From Paraburkholderia largidicola (GTDB lineage: Bacteria; Pseudomonadota; Gammaproteobacteria; Burkholderiales; Burkholderiaceae), in NCBI RefSeq assembly GCF_013426895.1, contig NZ_AP023174.1, positions 3,596,001 to 3,660,000 on the forward strand: a DNA stretch of 64,000 bases. The letters are read 5' to 3'. The translations under genes were made by a program, and so were the position numbers. The notes under the pieces are model-generated. The model worked only from the letters and a program-made list of their open reading frames with translations. It had not been told where the DNA came from and did not search any database. Below are positions 17,949 through 25,980 of this stretch, piece by piece. Every line of letters begins with the position of its first letter. The first letter of the stretch is position 1.

Positions 17949-18662
17949 ATGGGAAAAGCAAAGAAGCCCACACTCAGACTGCTTCCTGCCGATTGGCGCG
18001 ACGCGCTATGGGAGAGAGCATGCACACCGGACTGGCAACAATCTAGGCCACAATTGCTCCCTGCACTTGCTGTCCTCTGGCTGACGGGGTGCCGCTCGGC
18101 AGAACTCAGTGCGGGCGCGGTCATCTACGTGCGAGGAGATCTCCTTGCGATTCGAATCAAGGGTGCAAAATGCATTGATGCAGGTGGGCGCGAGCGTGGT
18201 CAGCCGATGCGTACACTCGGGTTCGCGGTCGGCGCGGGTGCAAATCCCGCACTGAAGTTCCTACATGCCCTCGCAAGTCGGGATATCGTTGACGGCAAGG
18301 GCCCGCTCGCGATCGCGCACGACAAGGACTATCTCTATAACTGCATCGTGCAACTGGGGAAAAGCACATATCCAAAACTACGAACGCGTGTCAGCCCAAA
18401 TTGCTTCCGGCACCAGGTCGCGTCCGACATGAAGGCAGATCCCGAGGTTTCACTTGAACATGCAGCCAAAGTCATGGGTCACCTTAGTGATTACAGCATC
18501 GGACGGTACGGACACGCCGTTCACGGTCGAAAAAGTCACGGCAGGCGCGGTACAGCACCTTCCGTCGATACCGCGCGACCAATTAAGCACTCGCCGAAGG
18601 TTGACCGCTTAGCTCGGTTCAAAATAGAGAGTGCGAAACGGCGCGGCCAAAAACCGGCTTGA
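17949..18662 (+). CDS. Compact tyrosine recombinase (catalytic domain only)
   Basis: 237 aa from ATG 17949, which follows GGAAGAGA. The frame also opens 39 bp earlier, without a good ribosome site. Catalytic-domain signatures: the first Arg in LWLTGCRSAELSAG, a second Arg in PNCFRHQVASDM, then KVMGHLSDYSIGRYGH with the GH and the nucleophile Tyr. The normal HxxR box reads NxxR, so the box-II His is replaced. There is almost no N-terminal core-binding domain, as in the short recombinases found in integrative elements. The C-terminus is basic. It stands between the large inverted repeats and the vsr/DUF262 block and could resolve the circular form or invert a segment. That role is inferred. Confidence 0.75.
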   Translation: MGKAKKPTLRLLPADWRDALWERACTPDWQQSRPQLLPALAVLWLTGCRSAELSAGAVIYVRGDLLAIRIKGAKCIDAGGRERGQPMRTLGFAVGAGANPALKFLHALASRDIVDGKGPLAIAHDKDYLYNCIVQLGKSTYPKLRTRVSPNCFRHQVASDMKADPEVSLEHAAKVMGHLSDYSIGRYGHAVHGRKSHGRRGTAPSVDTARPIKHSPKVDRLARFKIESAKRRGQKPA

Positions 18663-19031
18663 TTCTTAAACGAGGGTGGTGCGTTGATTTTGCGTCGATT
18701 CTGCGTCGATTCTGTGAGTCGAGGGATCAGGCGACGCCGGCGGGGCAGCATTGCGTCATAAACACGTCGATTTCGACGCATCCGGCCGCCTTCGCCGCGG
18801 TATCGCTGGGCGAAACTACGGCCGCGCCAAAAGAACAATCCACTCGTCGCAATTGCTGACTTTAAGTCCACGCTCCTAACGCGGCCGAAAAACCAAGAGG
18901 GAACCATGATCTGCAACGTGCCGCGTCGCGAGATTACCAGCAACGGTGGTGCAGCGCATCCGAGTATGCTGGCAGCGTCTCTCCGCCAGCCCTTCGATAC
19001 TCCGAAACGCTTGGTGTAGCATTAAAAGAAC
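18663..19031. other. Intergenic region upstream of vsr
   Basis: No gene seen. A short direct repeat (TGCGTCGATTC twice near 18,690-18,712) is present. The promoter of the vsr/DUF262/HEPN genes should lie in the right part. Confidence 0.4.
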
Positions 19032-19460
19032 ATGGACACGCTTACACCTGAGCAGAGAAGTGACTTGATGCGCCGAGTGAGGCAAAAGGACACGCTCCCA
19101 GAGTTGCGCGTTCGGCGCATTGCTCACGCAATGGGACTTCGCTTTCGCCTTCATCGGAAAGATTTGCCAGGACGCCCCGACCTTGTTTTCCCGAAGTCGA
19201 GAATCTGCCTGTTCGTACATGGTTGTTTTTGGCATCGGCACGGTGGATGCCGATTGGCCTCAACGCCGAAGTCGAATGGGGGGTTTTGGCTGAGCAAGTT
19301 CGATCGAAACATCGAACGAGACGAATGCAACGCAAGAGACTTAGAAGCGCTCGGATGGAGGGTTGTGGTTATTTGGGAATGTGAGACTCGCGATGCCGAA
19401 ACACTGTATCAAAAACTCCGGCGCGAACTCATCAAGCGCTCGACGGAAGAATCGAAGTAG
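19032..19460 (+). CDS. vsr: Very short patch repair endonuclease Vsr
   Basis: A 142-aa protein with the full Vsr signature: SDLMRRVRQKDTLPELRVRR, LRFRLHRKDLPGRPDLVFP (catalytic Asp about residue 50), LFVHGCFWHRHGGC (zinc-binding His/Cys) and KFDRNIERDECN. It nicks 5' of the T in T:G mismatches that arise by deamination of 5-methylcytosine, and so protects sites modified by a C5 methyltransferase. The partner methyltransferase lies about 1.9 kb to the right on the opposite strand (21,353-22,471), separated from it by a DUF262-HEPN pair. That is an unusual arrangement, since vsr normally adjoins its methylase. Confidence 0.95.
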   Translation: MDTLTPEQRSDLMRRVRQKDTLPELRVRRIAHAMGLRFRLHRKDLPGRPDLVFPKSRICLFVHGCFWHRHGGCRLASTPKSNGGFWLSKFDRNIERDECNARDLEALGWRVVVIWECETRDAETLYQKLRRELIKRSTEESK

Positions 19461-19558
19461 GGTGTTCTCCCCCTTTAGGCTACGTTGTCGCGTTTTCGCT
19501 TACCCTTGGAGCTATACTAAACGGCTTGTCGCTGCTAGTTAGGAAAACGGGGGAAGGA

Positions 19559-20635
19559 ATGGCGCAGGAATCTCTGTTCGGCTTTACAGACGAAGAAAAA
19601 GACGCCGCGGAGGCGCAAATTCAAGAGCGCGCAAAGCGTATTGAATATTATATTACGGAATTCACGATCGAAATATTGGCGCAGAAAACCCGCCAAGGGG
19701 AATATGTAGTCCCTGCGTATCAGCGTGAATTTACCTGGGAAGAATCGCGTAAGTGGCGATTTATTGAATCTGTGCTGATGGGATTGCCGATTCCGTTTAT
19801 TTTCTTTTGGGAGGATCCTTCCACTGGGAAATTGGAAATCGTCGATGGCTCGCAGCGTTTACGCACGCTGGAAGAATTTGTATATAACGAACTGGCTTTA
19901 GGGGATTTAGAAAAACTTCCCGCCGTTTCCGGTTTCAGGTTTTGCGACTTACCGGAAGCCCGTCAACGAAAGCTTTTTAATCGTTCGATTCGCGGAATAG
20001 TATTGAGCGAATTCGCGGATGAAGAGGCACGGTTTGATCTATTCGAACGGATAAACACCGGCAGCAAGGTTGCGAATAAGGCGGAAGTGCGGCGCGGTGC
20101 CCTACGGGGTCCATTTTTGGATCTCGTGGTTGAACTCGCCAAAGATCCGGTATTTCAATCCTTAGCCCCGGTGAGCGAAAAGCAACTAAAAGAGAGAGAG
20201 CCAGAAGAGCTAGTAACGCGGTTCTTCGCTTATGGCGACGGCTTGGAAGACTATGCCGACGAGGTTTCTCCATTCCTGTTTTCGTATTCGCGCCATACTA
20301 ACAAGGCTTTTGAAGAGGATCCCTCGTTAGTTGATGCTTACAGGGAGCGCTTCCATCGGACGATGGCGTTTGTGCAGAAAGCTATTCCCTACGGGTTTCG
20401 GCGCACGCCAACAGGAAAAGCAACGCCACGATCGCGCTTCGAGGGTATTGCGATTGGCACCTACTTGGCTCTGCAAGCCAAGCCTGATTTGCAACCAGAT
20501 CCAGTAAAAACGGAAGGGTGGTTGAAATCTGAACGCTTTATCAAAGAAGCGCGATCAGACGGCGCAAATGCGATCGGGCGCCTGGAGGGCCGGATTGGTT
20601 TCGTTCGTGACAGCCTGCTAGGGACGGTAGCATGA
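19559..20635 (+). CDS. DUF262 protein (GmrS/ParB-like NTPase fold), pair A
   Basis: 358 aa from ATG 19559, preceded by GGAAGGA. A TTG 33 bp upstream is in frame but less likely. DUF262 hallmarks: residues 51-60 VPAYQREFTW, then IVDGSQRLRTL with the (V/I)DGxQR motif at 95-100, and FDLFERINTGSKVANKAEVRRG. In GmrSD/BrxU-type type IV restriction proteins the DUF262 part binds and hydrolyses nucleotide and is joined to a DUF1524 HNH nuclease. Here the protein ends after DUF262 and a helical tail, with no HNH part. Instead its stop overlaps by 4 bp (ATGA) the start of a HEPN gene, so a HEPN ribonuclease probably takes the effector role (inference). Codon use is notably A/T-rich. Confidence 0.88.
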   Translation: MAQESLFGFTDEEKDAAEAQIQERAKRIEYYITEFTIEILAQKTRQGEYVVPAYQREFTWEESRKWRFIESVLMGLPIPFIFFWEDPSTGKLEIVDGSQRLRTLEEFVYNELALGDLEKLPAVSGFRFCDLPEARQRKLFNRSIRGIVLSEFADEEARFDLFERINTGSKVANKAEVRRGALRGPFLDLVVELAKDPVFQSLAPVSEKQLKEREPEELVTRFFAYGDGLEDYADEVSPFLFSYSRHTNKAFEEDPSLVDAYRERFHRTMAFVQKAIPYGFRRTPTGKATPRSRFEGIAIGTYLALQAKPDLQPDPVKTEGWLKSERFIKEARSDGANAIGRLEGRIGFVRDSLLGTVA

Positions 20636-21363
20636 ACGGCGTGCGTACTGCATTTCAGGAGCGAAAAAATGAGATTGAAGCCTATTTCTCATTAATGGAA
20701 ACCATTGAGCGCAGCCTTCAAATTGGCGTCCCCGTAATCAAAGTTGGATTAGAGGAGCACCAAGTCACGCCTTTGCAGCAGCGAATTCTGTATGCCGGAC
20801 TCTATTTGCATCTCTACAATCTTGTGGAGTCGACGACGACCTTGCTTATTAGTGCCGTCGAACGCGCGGCAATGGGCATGGGAGATCCTCCAAGGACTGC
20901 GCGCGAACTTTCGACAGAAATGCGAAAACAGTGGGTTCGTTCGTTTGCAAAAACTCACGAAGATCTTTCGCCAGAGCACCGTCTAGAGCGAGCCATGGCA
21001 GTTTGTAATCACTTACTCGGCATTCTGCCACTAGAACTGTCAATTACGAAGGGTGGTGGCGGCAATTGGGACGATGACGAAATCGAGGGTCTAGCGGAAA
21101 AACTTGGAATGACACTTACCGTCCCAAAAGCCATTTATACTGCCGTGAAGCGTCCCGCTAGAGATAACAAGGGTCCGCTAAAGCTTGTTCGGGATCTCCG
21201 TAACAAACTCGCCCACGGTGCAATCTCGTTCTCCGAATGTGGAAATGATCATTCTACCGGTGATCTTCGAAAAATCTCCGATGCAGTTATAGATTATTTG
21301 GACGCGGTAATTAACGCATTTCAGCAATATATAACTCTCGAGCAATACCTCGCTACGACTTAG
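20632..21363 (+). CDS. HEPN-domain protein (MAE_28990-like), pair A
   Basis: A 243-aa, all-helical protein. The HEPN ribonuclease signature R-x4-H appears as RNKLAH at residues 190-195, within LVRDLRNKLAHGAISF, the usual helix of this superfamily. Upstream, LYAGLYLHLYNLVESTTTLLISAVERAAM resembles the first helices of MAE_28990/MAE_18760-type HEPN proteins, which are known to occur beside DNA methylases and restriction genes. Translation is coupled to the DUF262 gene (ATGA overlap). Its 3' end overlaps the end of the convergent methyltransferase gene by 11 bp. Likely role: RNA-cleaving, growth-arresting effector of a modification-linked defence module. The substrate is unknown. Confidence 0.82.
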   Translation: MNGVRTAFQERKNEIEAYFSLMETIERSLQIGVPVIKVGLEEHQVTPLQQRILYAGLYLHLYNLVESTTTLLISAVERAAMGMGDPPRTARELSTEMRKQWVRSFAKTHEDLSPEHRLERAMAVCNHLLGILPLELSITKGGGGNWDDDEIEGLAEKLGMTLTVPKAIYTAVKRPARDNKGPLKLVRDLRNKLAHGAISFSECGNDHSTGDLRKISDAVIDYLDAVINAFQQYITLEQYLATT

Positions 21364-22471
21364 GAAAATCGCGCAAATGTTGCTGAATTGACAATGCAAC
21401 GGCTTCTGCCAGCTTGACTGGTACGGCATTTCCTATATGACGGCCTATATGCCGAAATATTATCTTTTCACCCGGAGCGGCGAATGAATATTTCGCCGGA
21501 AATGTTTGTAATAACGCCGCCTCGCGTAGCGAAATCGCACGATCTTGACTCGGATGCCCGAAACGCCCATTCCCTAGGCCGTAACATTGAGTCGTGATGG
21601 TTGGCCCCGGCTTGTCCCATCGCATGCGCCCGTAGACGCTCGGATAAGTGGCACCGGTATCTCTCTTGTGACAGGCCAATTTCAGACGCTCCGGCCAATC
21701 GGGCCATCCGCCACCTTCAGGCGTAGAGCGAATCCTTTCCAAGTTCAGAGGCGAGAGCCTAGAACTGACGTGTAATGGGTCGTTGGTCGGGGAGGGGCCA
21801 CCGGCGGTAATAGCAGGCAGGTGACCGATAGTGTCATGTACGGATGCGTAATCTTCGGCGTCGTGGGTCGGCGGGATCAGCTTCAGAGGACCTCGCAAAG
21901 ACGCGAGAATTACCAAACGCTCTCGGGTCTGCGGTACACCATACTCGGCACAACGCACGATGCTTTCAGTGACATGGTATCCCATGTCAATCAAATCCTT
22001 GACGAAGCTTACATAGACGTCGTGCTTGAGTCTTGCGAGTTCGGGTACGTTCTCGGCTGAGACAATCTCCGGTCGTACCGCGCGAATTAAATCTCGGAAG
22101 CGATACAGGAGTGCCCATCGCTTGTCCTTTGATTTCCGTTTGCCTGGCGCTGATGCGTAACGATAGCTGTAGGTAGAGAACGGCTGGCAAGGGGCACAAC
22201 CAATGAGCACTTTGACTGCTCCCTTGGGATACCAGGACTCGAGCTCGGAAGGATTCAATTCTTCCACGCCCTTACATACAAACGTGGCGCCTACGTTGTT
22301 GTTTTCGTAGGCGTATTGACATGTGTCGTCGATATCATATCCGGCGACCACAGGTATTCCCGCATTTATAAAACCGTGAGTCTTTCCTCCCACGCCGCAA
22401 AATAGATCCACGGCTGCGATCTTTTCCTCGCGAGGAATCCGTCGGCTGCTAGATGTGGGAATACGCTTCAT
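21353..22471 (-). CDS. DNA (cytosine-5-)-methyltransferase
   Basis: A 372-aa C5 methyltransferase with motifs in order: I AAVDLFCGVGGKTHGF; IV GCAPCQPFS (catalytic Cys 95); VI AENVPEL (ENV 140-142); VIII QTRERL (181-186); a variable target-recognition region; IX around PTITTQCYGLGNGRFGH; X GRHIGNAVPVKLAEAVA. The recognition site cannot be read from sequence. It is single-protein, with no REase homolog of the classical PD-(D/E)xK type beside it. It converges on HEPN pair A and is followed upstream by HEPN/DUF262 pair B on the same strand. With vsr, it supplies the methylation that could let DUF262-HEPN tell self from foreign DNA (inference). Confidence 0.94.
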   Translation of the reverse strand: MKRIPTSSSRRIPREEKIAAVDLFCGVGGKTHGFINAGIPVVAGYDIDDTCQYAYENNNVGATFVCKGVEELNPSELESWYPKGAVKVLIGCAPCQPFSTYSYRYASAPGKRKSKDKRWALLYRFRDLIRAVRPEIVSAENVPELARLKHDVYVSFVKDLIDMGYHVTESIVRCAEYGVPQTRERLVILASLRGPLKLIPPTHDAEDYASVHDTIGHLPAITAGGPSPTNDPLHVSSRLSPLNLERIRSTPEGGGWPDWPERLKLACHKRDTGATYPSVYGRMRWDKPGPTITTQCYGLGNGRFGHPSQDRAISLREAALLQTFPAKYSFAAPGEKIIFRHIGRHIGNAVPVKLAEAVALSIQQHLRDFPKS

Positions 22472-22763
22472 TCGTGGCTAGATTATGTGTGTAGCTGTTG
22501 GATCCAGCGTAAGTTTAACAGGGCTTTGTTTTTCGCTGACATACGGAATAATCGCCGCTCCGTGAGGATCACGGTGCGGCGTCTGGTAGACGAAGCCGGG
22601 TTCCAGAGCGACCCACTTTCTTGCATAACTCAGTCTGCCGATCGAGTGGGCCTCCAACTGACTCGCGCATCAATTGGGTTGCTTGGCGGATTCGAAGACT
22701 CAACGACCTCTTAAAGAAGATCGTCCCAACGTTGGGGATAGCCCGGCTACCGCACTCGGGCCG

Positions 22764-23480
22764 CTAGCTCATTGCTCCGTTCCAGACTGCCCGCGAAATC
22801 GTCCCAGAGCAAAAATGGCTCGAAATGCCTCGATCTAGGGCCGCCACGAAGCGACGCATTTGCTCGAGGCGGTCTCGAAAATCTACGAGGCTGAACCCCG
22901 GCGGTACCTTTCCTTCATGCGCTATACCGGTTCGTAGGTCGTTGAGTGACGTCAGAATCAACTCGCCGTTCATTTTTCCCGCTTTGCCGACTACTGCCCA
23001 AATTTTCTCCACCCCCAGTCTTTTGAATAGTTGTGGCAGATTTTTCGGCGATGGGTACTTCTTCTTCTCAAGAAAGTCTGCAGCATCAGCCGCAGTCAGC
23101 CCGGGGACGCCAGTGCTCCATGATGCGATCTTCCTCGCCGCCTGGGCGACTTTGCCTAGTATTGCACCTTCGTCTTCGTCAACGCTGTAGCGCCGGTAGT
23201 CGGCGGCTAGCTTCTCGCTCTTATGCAGCAAGTAGCCCAGCATCAAGTCGGGCCATTTGTCGAACGGCGGCGATGAGGCGGCCAACGCACTGAGGGAGTC
23301 CTCCACGAAGCTTTTGATGTAAACCTCAAGCTGCGAATATGCGAAAACATAGTATGCCGCTAGCAGACGAGAACCGCCGCCATGCTTGTGCGCGAACTTG
23401 TATAAGGGGGCCAGTTCTTGCATTGCTAGGTCTAGCTGCGTTTCGAACTCGCGACGAGCCCGGCTCCATCGATAGCTCAT
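22764..23480 (-). CDS. HEPN-domain protein, pair B
   Basis: A 238-aa, helical protein. An R-x4-H signature RTGIAH (residues 183-188) lies in LTSLNDLRTGIAHEGKVPPG, a typical HEPN catalytic helix. The N-terminal half, LLAAYYVFAYSQLEVYIKSFVEDSLSAL, corresponds to the conserved early helices of MAE_28990-like or RiboL-PSP-HEPN proteins. It shares layout but little sequence with the pair A HEPN. Its start (23,480) overlaps the stop of the DUF262 pair B gene by 4 bp (ATGA), the same coupling as in pair A. It precedes the methyltransferase gene on the same strand with a gap of 292 bp. Confidence 0.78.
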   Translation of the reverse strand: MSYRWSRARREFETQLDLAMQELAPLYKFAHKHGGGSRLLAAYYVFAYSQLEVYIKSFVEDSLSALAASSPPFDKWPDLMLGYLLHKSEKLAADYRRYSVDEDEGAILGKVAQAARKIASWSTGVPGLTAADAADFLEKKKYPSPKNLPQLFKRLGVEKIWAVVGKAGKMNGELILTSLNDLRTGIAHEGKVPPGFSLVDFRDRLEQMRRFVAALDRGISSHFCSGTISRAVWNGAMS

Positions 23481-24586
23481 AGAAAATTCTTCAGCAGCAT
23501 CGAGACCTTGTGGATTCGCCCCTGCAAAGCAGCCTTATCGCTGGTCGCAAGAGTTACGCTTCTAGCGAATTCGGGGTTCTTTTGAAGCTTTTCGTACGAC
23601 TCCCGAATAGCATCAAGTTGACCTTCGAGTGTTTGGAACTTGGTGTCCGTGAGCTTGGAACAAGCAATCATTTGTGCATCAAACACCGCAGCATTGAATC
23701 TAGAGGTTCCCTCCTTTGAGAAGGAGAAGCAGTGTGGACCGAAAAGTTGAACGGCGCGGGCGTGTGTATCCCGAATGTTTTTGCTTAATGCTTCTAATTC
23801 ATCGTCGCTTGGGTTTCGGTTTGTCTCCGCATAGGTTGAGATGAACGATGCGAGCGGCTTTTCGTAGGCACCAATGCCTTCGCTAAGAGCCCAATATCTG
23901 ATGACCAACTCCTCCGCCTTCATGCGCTTGTCTTTGCGGCCGCCGAAGTGGCTGTCAAGTTTTAGCTCCTTTGCCACAGACGAAGCGGCCTTCAACAGGC
24001 TTCCATAGTAGAGACCGTGCCTAAGTTCCTGCCGCGTCAATGCGACTGCGCCTGAATTGAGACGCTCGAATACATCGAACTTAACCTGTGGGTGCGTCTC
24101 CTTAAGGATGACAGTACACCGCAGAACCCGGTTACTAATGTGCCGCTGGAACCGTTTGTCGAGCTGAGAGTACTTCAGCCCAGCAAGTTCGGGATAACTG
24201 GTTAGACCAATTAATGGGAAGGCATCTCCCACAAACCGTTTCAGACTGTTTAGTCGCTGATTCCCATCAATCACCGAGAAGGTCTCGTCTTTTTCCTGAT
24301 TCAGATAGATGACTGGGATTGGACATTGGATGATGAGCGATTCGACCAGTCTTGACGCTTGCCGGTCGCTCCAAACATATCGGCGCTGGAATTCTGGGAT
24401 CTCCACCTCACCTTTGTCCATCATTCCGACGAGGGTGGATACGGAGAAATCGTATTGCTCTGTACGAAGGATCCGTTTCTCAGGGGGAATCGAAAGGATT
24501 GCCTCCTCAAACTCCTCCTCTTCGATGGGGAACAGCGCATCTGCAAGAGACTCTTGATCGTGTGCCAGCATCTTTTTGGTAGCCAT
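23477..24586 (-). CDS. DUF262 protein (GmrS/ParB-like NTPase fold), pair B
   Basis: A 369-aa protein. DUF262 hallmarks: IPEFQRRYVW at residues 63-72, FSVIDGNQRLNSL with DGNQR at 107-111, then KFDVFERLNSGAVALTRQELRHG and AEELVIRYWALSEG. The N-terminus is acidic (FPIEEEEFEEAI). As in pair A there is no DUF1524/HNH domain, and the C-terminus is a helical segment. Only the motifs are shared with the pair A protein, so the two pairs are diverged and not a recent duplication. It is the first gene of the leftward group DUF262-HEPN-methyltransferase. It is divergent from the VirB10-like remnant, with about 250 bp between. Confidence 0.87.
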   Translation of the reverse strand: MATKKMLAHDQESLADALFPIEEEEFEEAILSIPPEKRILRTEQYDFSVSTLVGMMDKGEVEIPEFQRRYVWSDRQASRLVESLIIQCPIPVIYLNQEKDETFSVIDGNQRLNSLKRFVGDAFPLIGLTSYPELAGLKYSQLDKRFQRHISNRVLRCTVILKETHPQVKFDVFERLNSGAVALTRQELRHGLYYGSLLKAASSVAKELKLDSHFGGRKDKRMKAEELVIRYWALSEGIGAYEKPLASFISTYAETNRNPSDDELEALSKNIRDTHARAVQLFGPHCFSFSKEGTSRFNAAVFDAQMIACSKLTDTKFQTLEGQLDAIRESYEKLQKNPEFARSVTLATSDKAALQGRIHKVSMLLKNFL

Positions 24587-24833
24587 GCCGCTCCTTGATT
24601 TTTACAAACTGTCGTTTCTAGCCCGTAGAGGATATCGATATGTGCCGGCGCGGCACAACCTCATGGCTACATCCATACGGACGCACCCCAACACGGGGGA
24701 TTTCTCCGAGTGCCTTAAGTCCGAATGCACCGAAATCAGCGCCAGACAGCCACCGCACTAGAACTACGAAGCCATCCTGCAAGTCGGTGCCGACATTCGC
24801 TATTATCGAACCCTATTTGCCAGAGGAAGGATT

Positions 24834-25295
24834 ATGCTTCAGAAAGGGGCGTCGGCGTGCCTAGCAATATTCCTTGTCACCATGTGCGCCTGAGCACAAG
24901 AACCGAAGCTGCCTCAGCCCGAAATGCCGGTCATGCTGAAAGCCGAAAAGCTTCAGTCGTTCGAGGTCTCGCCAGGAACGATCATCTCGCTAACGTTAGA
25001 GATTGCGGCCCCTGACATACTGGTCGCCGGCGTGGTTAGCAACGACGTCTACGATGCTTATGCCAACCTTGCTATCCCCAAAGGGAGCCGCTTGATCGGG
25101 AAGCAGATGCGTCAGGTCAACGACCGGCAAGAGGTTGTCTGGAATGGGTTGCAAATCCCCGCTTACGGAGGGACGCTGCGCCTAGATCCCCCTATTGAAG
25201 CAACTATGCCGGACGGAACGTCAGGTTTAGTTGACCTCGTAGCCGGCGCACGAGCCAGTGCAATCGTCGGGCATCCGTTCATCGTGCCACATTGA
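24834..25295 (+). pseudogene. VirB10/TrbI-like secreted protein fragment interrupted by a TGA
   Basis: A good ribosome site (GAGGAAGG) precedes ATG 24834, which starts a signal-peptide-like stretch MLQKGASACLAIFLVTMCA. An in-frame TGA (24,891) follows, then AQEPKLPQPEMPVMLKAEKLQSFEVSPG and a VirB10-like C-terminal pattern: ISLTLEIAAPD, LAIPKGSRLIGKQMRQVNDRQEVVWNGLQIP, GTLRLDPPIEATMPDGTSGL. The stop falls at the expected signal peptidase site, so the reading frame was once continuous (about 153 aa). Restart at ATG 24924 would give 123 aa without a signal. It is far shorter than true VirB10/TraO proteins and lies well away from the TraW/X/Y-like genes. I read it as a decaying transfer-system relic. 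Confidence 0.6.
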
Positions 25296-25980
25296 CTCGG
25301 TTTCAAGCTTTCCCCGTTTGAAGCTCTGTCGCTTTCAAACTCAGCGTGTGAGGTTATTTGGTCGCATCTGTATAAGCTTGCCCTTAACAGGAAAGTCTTT
25401 CCCTTGCTGGGCAAGTACGTTCCATACGCTTTACATCGCCTGAATACGGGCGAATTCTTTTGCCCGACATAATAGCGCTTATGTCAGATTGCGGCCGCCG
25501 ATCGTTATAATCATGACGTTATACGTAGTCGCGAATCGGCACGTCATGGTGTGACGACGCGAAGCGATGCCGCTTGGCCGTAGTAGCTGGACTCCCATCC
25601 CCCTTTTGCCGGGGTATCCACGGGTGATTTGCCACGGCGGCGTGGCGAATGCGTCGCAACGCAAGTGGCTGCCGAGCTGTCGCCGAACGGCCACAAGCGG
25701 CTGCTCGGCCAGGGCAGGAAACTGCCATTTGAACGGCTCGTCTACTCCCAAAGCTGCCCAATACTGTCGCTAGCCTTATTCACGGCGACCCGCAGCAACG
25801 CACATTCGAGACGGTCGACGCTGATGCATCCCTCGATACTGGTTGCGCCAATCGAACACCTGATTCGCGTTCACCTCGTGAATGCACGCGCAATCTCTGC
25901 AGCCGAACGGCCACCGGATAGCGCCTTGTCGGAGCGCCTCCTGACAGCAGTGCATTTCGACCCAAGCATTGCCTCAAGAC
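25296..25980. other. Non-coding stretch after the VirB10-like remnant
   Basis: No supported gene. It holds one copy of the 16-bp motif GAGGTTATTTGGTCGC (25,350-25,365). A 159-aa open frame that starts here lacks any recognisable composition or ribosome site. Confidence 0.5.
25350..25365 (+). repeat. Copy 1 of island motif GAGGTTATTTGGTCGC
   Basis: Exact match to copies at 32,363 and 32,533, and one mismatch to the copy at 33,540. All four are in intergenic DNA of the island and in the same orientation. Confidence 0.85.
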
